DNA of 64,000 bases from Apostichopus japonicus (taxonomy: Eukaryota > Echinodermata > Holothuroidea > Aspidochirotida > Stichopodidae). Below the pieces are notes generated by a model that was not told the origin of the DNA, searched no databases, and worked only from the letters and a program-made list of their open reading frames with translations. The translations under genes and the position numbers were made by a program. Positions 34,721 through 50,884 of the stretch are shown here, in pieces (the first letter of the stretch is position 1; every line of letters begins with the position of its first letter). The stretch covers positions 846,501-910,500 of the forward strand of contig NC_092561.1 of NCBI RefSeq assembly GCF_037975245.1, written 5' to 3'.

Positions 34721-37700
34721 GTAAGCAATATCAGCCAAACTTTCTGTGTACTTTGCATCAGAGAAAATATAACTTTCCAAAAACTGAATATTCTCTAGTC
34801 GGTGGAAATGACTTGTGCATCTCAGAGATGTTGATGCTGCTGTTATAGGTTTGAAGATTGCTCATGAGGAAGTCATTATTAAAGAGGCTGTGAAAAGAAG
34901 GATGTTTTCTTAGCGATTTACATCTGGAATCCATTGCATCGTTTGAGTTTCATTCGTGAAGCTTCAAGGATTGAAAATGAAGGGTTAAAGTATTTGAGTT
35001 ATCTAAGTTATTGCAAAAGCTTCTTTTCAAAGGATTGAACAATTTCATGCAGCTGACGTTAAAAGGTCATCGGTATTCGCCCTTAAACTATTTTTTAAAA
35101 GGGCTTTGCTGGGGGTTCTGATTCTCCATATTAGTCCCTATTTATTGTTTAACTTGACAATTAAAGATGTCAGTGTGGACAACTATACTATTATAGTGGC
35201 AGGAAATTATGTACTAAAATTTGAGCATAGGGAAACATTATCTGACTGTATAGCAAATGAGGGGTTGGGGGGTGGGGAGGGGATGTGTGGTGGGGAGAGG
35301 TGATACTGATTGCGATATGAGTTGGTTTGGATAAGTGCTCTGTACAAATGCTATCATGTATACTAAAAAAGGATATGTAATGAGAAGTTGGATGTATACT
35401 TTAAGATGATATATAATAAATAGGAAATTAAAATGATATATACTGAAAAGGATATACTTAGAAAAAAATGGATAATAGCTTTGAAAAAAAGATATGTACT
35501 AGGGGTTTCCCTTAAGACTAAAGTCTATTAGTTTAACTAGTCAAGTTTTATTTCAAATAGTGGAGCAAAAGTCCAGAATTTTGACATTTTCCAAATTGCA
35601 TATTTAAATGTGATTTGGAAAAGTGTCTGGGGGACGAAATGTTGATAACTGAGTCAAAATCATTGATTTATACTCACTCATTAACCTTGATATGATGGTG
35701 AAAAAAAAACTAAATTTTGGGGAGGATGTCTTAAAGTTTGATCAATGGTACTGTTTTTTTTGTCGAAAAAAAGTAATTCTGCTTTGGTAAAATTTATAAC
35801 CCAAAACTTAGAAGCAGCAGAATTTTGTCTCTGTATGAAACTTTGGTATCATAAAACAACTTACAATCCAATAGGATTTCTACGTATCTATTGCTTGCTT
35901 CTTGCAATGTAAATATATCCCACTTTTAATGTCAGTTTGTGTTTTTTGGTCATATTGTAACCTGTGATTTAGTAAGATATTAACTCATTTCCATAATTTA
36001 TTGAAAAACGTAAGGAAGGGGGAGGGGGTGAGCGGCTTCAATCAGTACTAAAATTATCATGTTACTGATTTATTTTTTTATCAATTTTTTTTATTACCAA
36101 TTATCGTGATTACCGGAATTGATCTGTTATATTTATATAGTAATCATGTACTCAGTGAACAACTATATATTTGAGAATATTTACAGTACTGTCAAATTAT
36201 TTACTTTGAATAAAGCAATGTATGACTACGGATGGGGTCGGTTCAGATTTAGGGTGTATGTTTGGGGGAGGGGGGGGGGGGCGGTGGGTGGGTGGGGTGG
36301 AGTTGGGGTGAGGGTAAATTACATCAGAGGAGAATATTTACAGTACTGTCAAATAATTTACTTTGAATAGAGTCATGTATGACTATGGTTAGGTTCGGGT
36401 TAGATTTGAAGTGTGTGTTTTGGGGGAGGTTAGGGGGTGGGTTGGGGGGGGGGGCTGAGTGACTTACATCAGAGGAGAAGTTGTTGGACATTTGAAGGAA
36501 GTGAGTGGATCAAATGAGTCATTTATCTGTTATATATATGTTCAAACTCGTGAGAGACAACCAGTATTGCGCAGAGCATTTACGGGATTGTCCGTCATTA
36601 CTGTGACCAAAAGGGTTTGGTCAGATGAGAGGTCTGTTTCAGGCAAATGTAAAACCTTAAAGAGTAGAAGTTATGTGATATCTCAGGGGATGGTGTCGGG
36701 CAGCTGAGAGGAGTGTACCATTTATCTTGGAGGTGTAAATTTTACTTAAAAAATATTGAAAAAAGGCTAGTGTCATTTTGTATGACCTGAATACATACTT
36801 TTGAGACATGAAGAGATGGGGGAGTGGGAGGGGGAGTGGGGGGTGGGAGGAACTCTGTTGTTTGTCTTTGAGAGTGATGATATTAAGGGAGGTTTCAACT
36901 CTTATCATAGGCAGATTTGTCAGTTGTTCTTACATTCTTCATGTGTTCTTTGATCATATCCTTGGCATTTGTCATTTCTTGTATCTATATTGTAAATGAG
37001 AAATTGGGGAGGGGGAGGGAGGGGGTCTGAGGGAGACAGAGGGAGACAGAGGGAGGGAGTCTGAGGGAGAGGGAGATTGATGATATATTTCAGGTGGGAG
37101 TATAATGCTATGGGGTCGTTTGTGGTGTGACGTCATATTTTATAGTATTTCTATATATACACTTAGTACTCGACAAAAGAGAGCTTAATTTCTAACACCC
37201 TGAACTGTAAACATTCAACGTTAAAGAACAGCTAGATCACAATCTAATGAATATTTTCATTGTCTTGTTTTTTATACCTTTTTTTGTGTATTTTTCTGAT
37301 ACCTTCATCTTATGGCTTTTCTACATAAAATATTATATCATGAAGCTTGTTGGTTGAATAGCGAAGGAAACTTTACTGTCATACAGTATGTACATGACTT
37401 TTCAAATACAGGAATATTATATAAGTGAATATTTAAATTTTAGAACTATGACGTGAATATTCAAATTTCGAACAATTACGTATGTGAAGATTAAAATTAG
37501 AAGTAATCGTATGTTTAATTATGCAAATGTGCAGATTCAATTATAGAACTCTTAGTGGTGTGAATAATAACCTATAACTTGAATATCAGTATATGTAATA
37601 GGTCTTTATATGAATATTCATATCTGTATCAATAGTTCTATAATTGAATATTTATATCTGTATCAATAGTTATCATCGAGTTGGTATGAGTTTCTAATGC

Positions 37701-39050
37701 TAACACCACTGTATACTGTCTTCTCACGTCATGCTTGAAAGCACTCGTACTGACAGTATGAACAGTTCCTACTTCATACTACTGATTGCTTTGAAGTGGG
37801 ACATGAGAAACACAGTGTAGAAGAAATTGTCTCTACTGGGTGATATGAGAAGCATGTGTCCGGTTATAGTTGGCTGTTTATTGTTCTAATACACCTTTGG
37901 GCCGTCGTCACAGAAGCTTTAGTATTCGATTAAATTTTCAGTTGACTAAATATTATGACATTGCAGTCCATTGGTTTCACTATGGTCAAGTTTCATTCCA
38001 AATATGAAGTTTTTTCAATTTTTTATTAAGTTGTGTTCATGCGCTGACTTTTTTGTTATTTGAGGAGACTCGATAATTACGAGTGCGGCAGAGACGGGGG
38101 GGGGGGGGGGGCGAGGATGGTGAGTGGTGTGGTTGCGATGAGAGGGTACAGGGGTAACAAATAGTGCCAAACAGAAATACACCTTTTGGTAAAATGGTGA
38201 ATACTAGTTCTAGTCAATTTTTGTCATAAAATATTAAGAAGTGCTATTTTCTCGTAAATGAATCTTAGACTTCATTTCTTGTGTATGTTCGTTTGTTGAA
38301 AACCTTTTAAATATTGAATCGCAAAGCAATATGTGGGTAAGAATGCACATATGAATCATTTTGTCCGGAATGGTGTACTTAATCTTGTGATCCACCCTCC
38401 CTCTCGACCCAACCGCCCTCCGTAGTTCGTGCCCCACTCCCAACCCCTCCTACATCCCCTCCCCTCCCAATCAATCCTATTCTACTACCACTGGTAAATT
38501 AATCACAGCTAAATGTTCACTTTTGTTTTTTCAAATAAAAAGTAGCTTTGTCGTGGTTTGAACGTCCACATTATCATTGCCATAGTAACACTAGGAAAGC
38601 TTTGTGAAATTGTTGACCAAACTTAATAATTGATTTTTTTGGGACCCGCGGCGAACCGAAAACTTTGATTAAACTTTAAACAGACATTCCTGCAACTATG
38701 GAACATCGGAGTTGTCTAACCGCCTTAATGTATGTGTACATTTGCAGACCGGGCGTGTTTTGTACATCATTAACATAAACACATTCTCTACTACTAAGTT
38801 GTTGTTTCCTACGCACTTGTAAGCAAGCAATCATGTTCTACTTCCGTTATTGAACCACACGCCGTCTTCATGTCGTCTACTAATTGGCTACTAGGAGGCA
38901 GAATTCTAACACGGCTCTACGAGTATCACTGAATATTTACGAGTACTACTGAGTACAAGTAGAATTCCCCTTTGTGTCAGCACTGGAACGAGTACAAGAA
39001 TTTAACCCAGAGGACGAGAATGTATTATTACACTGGTATAATTATCCCTA
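34721..39050. other. Intergenic, no gene seen
   Basis: AT-rich with many G-rich tracts (36007-36030, 36265-36310, 36425-36460, 36815-36850, 37005-37060, 38095-38115). It includes a 157-bp tandem duplication (36176-36480). No convincing exon was found on either strand. Confidence 0.5.
36176..36485 (+). repeat. 157-bp tandem duplication
   Basis: AATATTTACAGTACTGTCAA starts at 36176 and again at 36333. Both copies run through a G-rich stretch to 'ttacatcagaggag'. Confidence 0.75.
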
Positions 39051-39051
39051 T

Positions 39052-39075
39052 CTATCTATATATCTCTCATATCTT

Positions 39076-39118
<43 letters not shown>

Positions 39119-39525
39119 GTCTGTCTGTCTGTCTGTCTGTCCGTCCGTCCGTCCGTATCTATCTATCTATCCATCTATCTATCCATCTATCTATCCATCT
39201 ATCTATCCATCTATCCATCCATCTATCTATCTATCCATCTATCCATCCATCCATCTATCCATCCATCCATCCATCCATCCATCCATCCATCCATCCATCC
39301 ATCCATCCATCCATCCATCCATCCATCCATCCATCCATCCATCCATCCATCCATCCATCCATCCATCCATCCATCCATCCATCCATCCATCCATCCATCC
39401 ATCCATCCATCCATCCATCCATCCATCCATCCATTAATCTATCCATCCATTAATCTATCCATCCATTAATCTATCCATCCATTAATCTATCCATCCATTT
39501 ATCCATCTATCTATACATCTATCTA
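39052..39525 (+). repeat. Compound tetranucleotide microsatellite
   Basis: ATCT repeats turn into GTCT, then CCGT, then ATCT/ATCC mixtures and a long pure ATCC tract (about 39250-39434), ending in repeated 'attaatctatccatcc'. The peptides it encodes (YLSI, PSIH, MDGW) are artefacts. Confidence 0.95.
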
Positions 39526-39540
39526 TAAAGGGGGAGAAAA

Positions 39541-43149
<3,609 letters not shown>

Positions 43150-43260
43150 AGATGGCATCCCTACGCAGCCTGACTGCAGGATGCTGCAGCCCCCTCAGCG
43201 TGCTTCTTTTGGATACAGTACCGAAGGTAACTGGACACATTGACCATCATGTTAAGAGCA
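43150..43260. repeat. Dispersed repeat copy B (partner at 6620)
   Basis: Matches 6620-6720 around GCAGCCTGACTGCAGGATGC and on to ATACAGTACC. It lies just downstream of the stop codon of the Ig-domain gene, possibly within its 3' UTR. Confidence 0.5.
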
Positions 43261-43299
43261 TGTCCTCCAATCGATCCTCATTTCCTTTTTTTGTTGTTT

Positions 43300-44595
43300 T
43301 TATAATCTTATTGCTGGTAGAGTTGCATTTGGATTTCCATTATTCATAGTTGACGGTTGCAGTCGGAAATTTTCGTAGTTCCCGGCTGAAGTATGTATCG
43401 CAGCAACGTCTGCATAATCTGCAGACATACGATAAAGAGATGACCGGCTTGTGTAAGTCTTGGCTGGGAGAGTTGAGCTGTGCTTACCTCTAGACAAAGC
43501 TAGTTCCGATGTCGCAAAATTTGGCGCTTCGTCGTAGATATGTTGGCTGACGCGATTCGATTCTGTCCCTATCGGAGGAAGAACTAATTGACTCATTGGT
43601 CCCACTTTATCTTTGGTACTTCTCACACTGTGGGATCGATATAGCACAGCGTTAGCTGGCATATCTGACGTCACACCACTCGCGACACTACGAGGGAGGG
43701 AGTCTACCTTTACTACCGGTGACAAATCTTCCTCTTCTACAGTCAAAGACCTCTTTCTACTAACGTTGTCCTCATCCCGACGAACAACCCAACAAGCTGT
43801 CGCAACGACAGCAAAGATCATCGGCACCCCACCGGCAAAGATTAACCCAAACAAGAACACTTTATCAGACGTCATCCCACCGCTACTTAACTTTTCACCA
43901 TCGACAGAGTATGCCAAATGTGCGCTTGCGCGTAACCCTGTCGACGTCTCAACCTCACATGTAACCACCATTCCCCTTCCTATATCACTTAATCCGAAAA
44001 CCTCCATTATCGAATCTGAATACATTCTGATCCCTCTCTGGCCGTCTCCGTTTGCCCTGTCATCACTTTCGCCCAATGGTAGATAAACTGGATTATAGAT
44101 GCTAGTATCGTTGCCATTTATGAACCATTTGTATTTTAAGATGTCTGGGATACCTTCTCCGATACACACAAATATCGCCGTATCTTCACTCCCTAGAATC
44201 GATCGTTCTACTTGAACTGTCGGAGAAATATTCAAGGGCGTTACTTCACACAGAACGTCTAACCCTTGGATCGTCTCTTCTGCACAAACAAATGTTACAC
44301 CATTGTCCCATTTACTTACAAACCATTGATCAAATTCTACGAGCTCTGCTTCCCCGGAGGTTTCCAATCTATACCAAGCAACTGAAGATTCGTTCAACCC
44401 ATTCTGAGTAGTTCTGTTTAAATTTGTACAAGAAAAATTGATAAACTGTCCAACAATGTCATCTTGCTCATTGTCTATGTCGAATTTACATTCAAACTGA
44501 TCCTCTGCTCCGTCTGCTGTCGAGATACCAGCAAAAATGGCGACTGCAAAAATCACAAGGAAACGTAACAGAAGTTTTGATCCAATGGACTCCAT
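43300..44595 (-). CDS. Intronless Ig-domain single-pass membrane protein, 431 aa (uncharacterised)
   Basis: I do not recognise a named family. Residues 1-30 form a signal peptide with hydrophobic core around 8-23. Ectodomain 31-245 carries two Ig-like units: Cys56-Trp74-Cys104, with Cys36/Cys116 as a possible extra bridge, and Cys144-Trp157-Cys213 with an Asp204 'D-x-G' turn before the second Cys. N-glycosylation sequons occur at Asn53, 60, 68, 122 and 162. A transmembrane helix spans about 246-271, followed by the basic stop-transfer VRRDED. The ~160-residue cytoplasmic tail is Ser-rich with tyrosines at 319, 354, 381, 388, 394 and 407. YENF at 407 fits the pYxN motif bound by GRB2-type SH2 domains. 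No strict ITIM or ITAM is present. The reading frame is open without introns. Start chosen as the first ATG before the signal peptide. Inference: a cell-surface receptor or adhesion molecule; ligand unknown. An exon of a larger gene is possible but not needed. Confidence 0.85.
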   Translation of the reverse strand: MESIGSKLLLRFLVIFAVAIFAGISTADGAEDQFECKFDIDNEQDDIVGQFINFSCTNLNRTTQNGLNESSVAWYRLETSGEAELVEFDQWFVSKWDNGVTFVCAEETIQGLDVLCEVTPLNISPTVQVERSILGSEDTAIFVCIGEGIPDILKYKWFINGNDTSIYNPVYLPLGESDDRANGDGQRGIRMYSDSIMEVFGLSDIGRGMVVTCEVETSTGLRASAHLAYSVDGEKLSSGGMTSDKVFLFGLIFAGGVPMIFAVVATACWVVRRDEDNVSRKRSLTVEEEDLSPVVKVDSLPRSVASGVTSDMPANAVLYRSHSVRSTKDKVGPMSQLVLPPIGTESNRVSQHIYDEAPNFATSELALSRGKHSSTLPAKTYTSRSSLYRMSADYADVAAIHTSAGNYENFRLQPSTMNNGNPNATLPAIRL

Positions 44596-44694
44596 TTTTT
44601 ATTCAACCAAATCAAAAAGATGTCGATATAGTTGTTGTGCATGCGTTCCGCTTAAACTTTTTCCAAGCTTTAGTCCAATTGCGCTGGCGGAAAA

Positions 44695-44705
44695 TTATAT
44701 AAATA
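44695..44705 (-). promoter_or_regulatory. Possible TATA element of the Ig-domain gene
   Basis: TATTTATATAA on the minus strand lies about 100 nt upstream of the ATG at 44595, a plausible core-promoter distance with a short 5' UTR. The surrounding DNA is AT-rich, so a chance match is quite possible. Confidence 0.22.
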
Positions 44706-45054
44706 TATGTATATTGTATATATCTATATGTTTAATATCCTGAATGTTTCTACTTCTCTTTCCTCCTTGTTAATATGTTGTTTTTAAAAATGTTTCTCAT
44801 AGCAGTCTCAATACCTTGAAAACAAAATCCCTTATTTTTTTCCCGGTGCGACTTTCACTTTGCTGATTCGCTTCGTAATATCCTGCTGTTTTCTTCCAAG
44901 CGTTTTTTAATGTACTTTTGAATTTTTACACACATTATCACCGTTTACTTGCTAATCACGTCAATGGCGGAAGGTAACCATGCAATATTTCCTTTTCAAC
45001 ACAAACAAAGTGACTTTTATCTCGTTTCGAAAACAATGTCGTAAATGAATAACT

Positions 45055-45345
45055 CTTCTTTGTTGGAGAAGTTCCTCAAAGGCACAAATTCGTAACACTG
45101 TCAAAAATGATAAGATGTTCTTTTCTTGGATAAGTTCCTCACAGACGAATTCGTAACACTGTCACAAATGGTAAGATGTTCTTAGTTGGAGAAGTTCCTC
45201 ACAGACGAATTTGTAACACGTACAAAATTGATAAGATGTTCTTTCTTGGAGAAGTTCCTCACAGACAAATTTCGAAACACTTTGACAAATGAAAAAAAGT
45301 GTTCTTTGTTGGATAAGTTCATCAAAGACAAATTTTGAAACATGA
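45055..45345. repeat. ~60-bp minisatellite, 5 copies
   Basis: Repeats share TTGGAGAAGTTCCTCACAGA, then 'aatt.gtaacac' and 'ataagatgttcttt'. Later copies diverge. No coding role is seen. Confidence 0.8.
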
Positions 45346-47710
45346 AAAAGCAAAATCAAATATTATAACGGAAATATTTGGCACTTTCTTTCTCGGTTTT
45401 TTCTATAAATTGCCCTGTTCTCTCTCTGTCTTATTCTCCTCTTCTTTCAGTTCCTGTAGAGCGGCAAGTACAGTTCTTGTCTACCCTAAGCAGATAATCA
45501 CGTGACCAATATGTTGGTTTACATCTTCCAAATATGCCTTGATATTAAATCAACATGGTGACATTCACCAAAAGCGATGGCGTCATTCGGGATGTTAACT
45601 CGTCGAAAAGATGTTTCCGGTCAATGTGGTACGGCTGTTACATTTCTTAAACTCCAAAGTCATCCCGTAGGCGATTATTTTCGTCTATAGTCTGTGAAAT
45701 AAAAATATACGAGAAAGTTTCAAATTGCTTATTGTATACGCGCAGTGTATGGATATGCATACACGCAGTGTGTATACAATGTATATTCAGATAGGCCTAT
45801 ATGCGCAAACTATACAGGTGATACTATCAACAACAGCAGCCTTCAAAACTGACATTTGTTGCCGCGATTAGCCAATCAACTCGATACAGCTACAAGGGCA
45901 ACCAGCTGTGAAGAGATGGAAGACGTTAATTGTTTTTCCTGCATCTTGATTCAATTTAACTTTTGATTACATACTTTTCAAAGATGCGGCGGATTCAACG
46001 GATCATTTCCTCATAGAAGAGTGACGAATATATGCTCTAATAAAGCTAGCGAAAAAAAAATAAGTTATGAAAAAGGTTTCCTATATAGAGCAAAGAAATT
46101 GATATGAAACACAAACAACATTATTACATTCCGTGTTGTAAATAAAATCATCACTCACGTCCTATTATACTTGTAGTGTGAACTAATTTACGAACTCTCA
46201 AACTGTAACAATGTGGTCATTGGCATCCAACCCTATCCAAACAGCATCACTGGGCCCTCTTCCGCGAACACCTCCGCAAAAAGATTTCTGCTGGAATAAT
46301 TGCCGCACTACGGTATGTCCCCACAAGTTAGTTCCGTGCAAACTCTCTGTTTGATGATATTTGTCGTAAAACAAGCATCATTTGTGGTATAAAATGATCA
46401 CTTTAAGCAGTTTGCGATGATATAAACACCAGATGGAGTTTTGAATGCCTCCTTTCCTTACCCTCTCTACCACAAGGATTAATGGTTTCCTCAATTGCTT
46501 CCACGATATTCCGGAAAGTCGAATAACAAGGCTGCGTGGACAGAATCCAGACTGTGTAACCCACACTAGAAGATGGTTTCGTACAAATATTTAGACCGTA
46601 TTGAAACTGTTTCGCGACATCACAACTCTGTGGCAACAGCAGCATGTATAGGCTGTGTGGTTACCATGATAATTAATTAGTTTTAAAACGGAAGCGTATA
46701 GCCAAATTGCATCACACGCACAAACAACGCTTACATTTCACCATATTATGACTAATTGCGCTTTTACGTTTTATAAGAAAACAAAAAGGCCAAGGTAAAG
46801 CATTGCGTTGTATTGTTTTGGTCTTTATCTCGGTTGAAAATGAAAAAGCGCATGCGTACCACGTGTTTACTGTGTTTACTAGCATGCAGCCTATAGACTG
46901 GTCATGATATGTACAATAAATATCATCCCAGGAGAAATTGAAATTAAAATGGATTTTTCCGTTTGGGACGGTCATCAGTATTGCCTCCATTTTTTTTAAA
47001 ACAAAAATCAAATAGTGTTCACTAATGTTCAACTGCTATGAGCAAACAAATGTTACGTTCACATAAAATATGCTGCAAAATAGATAAAAGTTCATTAAAA
47101 GAACCAAGAGTACATACGCCGTGAGAATAGCGATCATGGTTACACCCTCTTCAAAAAATAATAAATAAAAAATACACCCCAAAGGAAAACAAACAATTAG
47201 CATATATACAATAGTAATTTCGATCCTTGCAAATGCCCCTCAAACAAAAATTCTGCTCCAAACAAGCACTCTACCCCTCCAAATTTGACAAGCTGGCGAC
47301 GAGCCCGAGTATATTGCTCGTTGGAATTTGAGTGATTGACTTCTATCATCCTTTTCGCCTAGCATATTGTCGACAACACTGGTTGGCCACACTTCTGCAT
47401 ATTGCAACTGATGACAGTCTCAGAGGTACACTACAACAATATTTGCTGCATTGACTTACCAGGGGGCTGCCCGTTGACAGTTCAAGTTGGAAGCCAATTA
47501 AAGCATAGGCTACATTTAATTCTTTCAGTTAGTATCTCTTACCCATCGTACCGATAGCTGATGGCTTGGCCTATCCAGTGTGTTGCTAAAGGGACTCCCT
47601 AGCCTATCATATTGTACTTGCACATTTCCATACCATGAATGTTTAGGTTTTGAGCTATAAGAAGAGGATCGAGTTTAGCATACTCAACGTACCCCATGTT
47701 CTTCGGGCTG

Positions 47711-47760
47711 CTCGCGCGGAGTTTAGCCTTTGGCTAAGATCATATGCAGCATTATGTTCC
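47711..47760 (+). ncRNA. U2-snRNA-like fragment (possible pseudogene)
   Basis: GCCTTTGGCTAAGATCA closely matches the conserved 5' part of U2 snRNA (GCCTTTTGGCTAAGATCA). The following bases resemble the branch-point-pairing region but with GCAGCA in place of GTAGTA. The rest of U2 is not recognisable, so it is at best a pseudogene or a snRNA-derived repeat. Confidence 0.3.
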
Positions 47761-49107
47761 CCTGGTGGGGGAAACGTGATACACACCTGGCGATGATCAC
47801 ACAGTCCCAGTCTCGATGCCAGAGGACTGAGGTTGAGAGCGGATCAGTCGTTCGGTTTTTTGTTTTTCGTGTCCAGGTTCTTTCCTGGATGACTTTTCTT
47901 TAGAAGTATCCGCATTTAACCAAATAATTTATAAAAATGCTTTAAATCACCAAGTTCACTCCTTAATTTTTGTCACACAATCTGTACTTTGATTCATGAT
48001 CTTTCACACACAAGCAAAAAGAAAGCAACAGGAAAACAAAAAGAGACAAAGATGGTATCTGAAAATAATCACTGCATGCAATTGGTCCTTTTAGCCACTT
48101 TCCCCCCGAAATAGTTAACCTAAAGTTCAAGCGGATGTACATTACTGTTATTGTGATAGGCTTTATGATCGCTGGGTTGTTTATTGAAACGTAATATTCA
48201 GTTGTACGACTGAGATGCCCGCGACTGCCCATCTATATATGAAGTCGTCTTCGTTAGCAAGGAGTGACGGCATGCAATGCCCAGCTCCTGCAGAACTTGG
48301 ATATGTTTTATAACTTTTGGGATATCGACAAACTATAAGGGGGAGGGGGTCTTTACCAGACTACAGGAAAAGGATAAAGGGAATTCCAAATGTGAATAAG
48401 ACAAGCACTTTTCTTTAATATATATATATATATATATTATTATTATTTTTATTTTAAGAGTGTAATGAAGAGTATTGAAAGCCAGTGGAAGCAATACGAT
48501 GTGGTGTACTTTAGATGCTTCAGAGCTATCAAATTTGGTCCAATCGACCGAGATTTTAGCCGTGTAAAATTATATTAAATTGTTCAAAATACTGCATATG
48601 AATAGCCTAATATTGATATCGATTCGTTGGGTAGAAGTTATTCAAGTATGTAATAACTCACTTAAAATAGAAGCTAATTCTAGGGTGGTCTAGCTAGTGA
48701 AACCGTGGCTCTGAGGCAGTAGCCATTAATATAAAACAAAACAATACGATGGTGTCACGGTGTGATACCAGTTTACAGTCTACAGCAGGGTTGCTAGTTT
48801 TCTGAAACACAACCGGTCAAATTTAGAGAATTTACTGGCCAAAACGAGTGAATATATAAAGGCCAAAAGCATTTCGTTCGATTTCTGCTTCTGTATACGC
48901 AGCCTAGTATAATTTGGTAGTTTGCATAACTTATCGATAGGGGTGACTTTATGTAAGCTACCGGCGTGGATAGCTTTTCAAAAGTGTGGGGGACAAAAGG
49001 CTTTGTGTGAGAACTCTCTACGTTGTTCTCCAAGCTCTCCCGCGTTCATGGCTCCTTTTTCATTTCTCTCTGTCTTGCTCTCCCTTTCTCTTGTTTTCTC
49101 ATTCTTT

Positions 49108-49195
49108 TTGGGAGGGGGAGGGGGAGGAGGAGGGGAGGGGGGAGGGGGAGGGGGAGGGGGGAGGGGGGAGGGGGGAGGGGAGGGGAGGGGGAGGG
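49108..49195 (+). repeat. GGGGGA purine tract
   Basis: A nearly continuous G-run repeat able to form G-quadruplexes or triplex DNA. Confidence 0.85.
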
Positions 49196-49560
49196 GCGAT
49201 TTTAAATTACGTAATATATCATGTTGCAGCTTCCAAGTAACAATATCGCATTAACTTCGGACGGTCGATATAATGATGGTATAAAGTTATAAACATATAT
49301 CATAATACATGACAAGCATAGTAGCAGGATATCTCATTTGGAAGCATTTTTGGCAATGGGAGGGGGATGGGGATCCTCGTAGCGATGACTGAAAGCAACA
49401 TAATAGAATAGTATTTAACTCGAGACGCAATTGACTGGTATTAATTCGAAAATTGACGCCATTTACGGATTAACGTCAACTGCGAACTGAATTAACTGAT
49501 GCTTTAAATGCATTTTGAAATTTTCGTCCAAATTTTTTTATTGCCCACCTATGCCATTTA

Positions 49561-50435
49561 TTGTACTGTGTTATCTGCTAATACAAATGATTCGTATGCT
49601 GAGAAAGAATACGGAACATGTATGTACTGCGTAATCTATCAATGCACTCTAATGCCCTCTGAAACTATATTCACTAGATATATCTGTCTTTACCGCTCCC
49701 AATCGTCCACAAGATCCTGGTTCCGCGTCTGCGGAGTGATTATTGTAAATAGGAATTCCTGCTAAAGCAATCGACGTAACGGTCTATTTTGAGAACATAA
49801 ACGCAGATATGAAAAGAAGGAGAAACAAACGAAACCACATTTGTGTACTGTGTTATCTACTAACACCCATGATTTGTATGCTGAGAGAATACAGATTATA
49901 AGTGTACTGTGTTATCTACTAACACCCATGATTCGCATGTTGAGAGAGAATACAGAACATAAGTGTACTGTGTTATCTACTAACACGCATGATGTGTATG
50001 CTGAGAGAGAATACAGAACATAAGTGTACTGTGTTATCTACTAACACGCATGATGTGTATGCTGAGAGAGAATACAGAACATAAGTGTACTGTGTCATCT
50101 ACTAACACGCATGATTCACATGCTGAGAGAATACAGAACATAAGTGTACTGTATTATCTACTAACACCCATGATTCGCATGCTGAGATAATACAGGACAT
50201 AAGTGTACTGTGCCATCTACTAACACGCATGATTCGCATGCTCAGAGCGAATACAGAACATGTACTGTGTCATCTACTAACACCCATGTTTCGCATGCTG
50301 AAAGTGAATATAAAACATAAGTGTACTGTGTAATCTACTAACACGCATGATTTTCGTATGCTGAGAGAATACAGAACATAAGTGTATACTGTGTTATCTA
50401 CTAACACCCATGATTCGTATGCTGAGAGAGGATAT
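49561..50435 (+). repeat. ~57-63 bp minisatellite, 10+ copies
   Basis: The unit contains GTGTACTGTGTTATCTACTA, 'acacccatgattcg.atgctgagagagaatacagaaca'. Ten copies run from about 49844 to 50435, and a diverged outlier copy lies at 49561-49620. Unit length varies by a few bases between copies. Confidence 0.88.
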
Positions 50436-50884
50436 TTGGCTGACTTATGTTGATTATTTAATCATACGCACACCCATAAAATACCATAAAGTACGTGACC
50501 TTTTCAAGTTTTATTGGCAAATTCCTGGTCTTGACCAACTTTCTCCTGACTGAGGCATCCTTGGGTTAATTGAAAATGTAATACGACATATAACAGTGTC
50601 TTGAAACCATGCACTATTGGCCTCTTATCACACATTTGCTTTGAATCTTGGCCGCCTATTATAAATCTGAAAAACTAATTTCCTTTTTCCGGTGACTATG
50701 TAACTATTCAATGTGCGCATGCGCATGATTGAAAGAGACATATATAGAGACATATATCGTGTAGTTAACCATGATAACGTCGTCGTACACAGTTTAACCG
50801 GGTTTAAGATCGTCTGGTGACATTGTCTGAAAAAAAAGTAATGGCCTGCACAACGTCCATTTTATCATTGAAGACATAGCATTA

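Larger units (their letters stand above)
45360..49560. other. Intergenic, no gene seen
   Basis: No supported gene. It includes a short U2-snRNA-like stretch (47711-47760), a TA run (48417-48437) and a GGGGGA tract (49108-49195). The open frames here show no domain or conserved motif. Confidence 0.4.

Noticed and set aside
38972-39469. 165-aa and other long frames (YLSI/PSIH; MDGW on the other strand)
   Set aside because: Pure translation of ATCT/ATCC microsatellite.
43613-44086. 157-aa plus-strand frame
   Set aside because: Opposite-strand shadow of the Ig-domain gene; no domain of its own.
46403-46645. 80-aa minus-strand frame with Cys and amphipathic stretches
   Set aside because: Short, no recognised family and no clear splice partners.
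48922-49254. Gly-rich 110-aa frame
   Set aside because: Runs through a GGGGGA tract.
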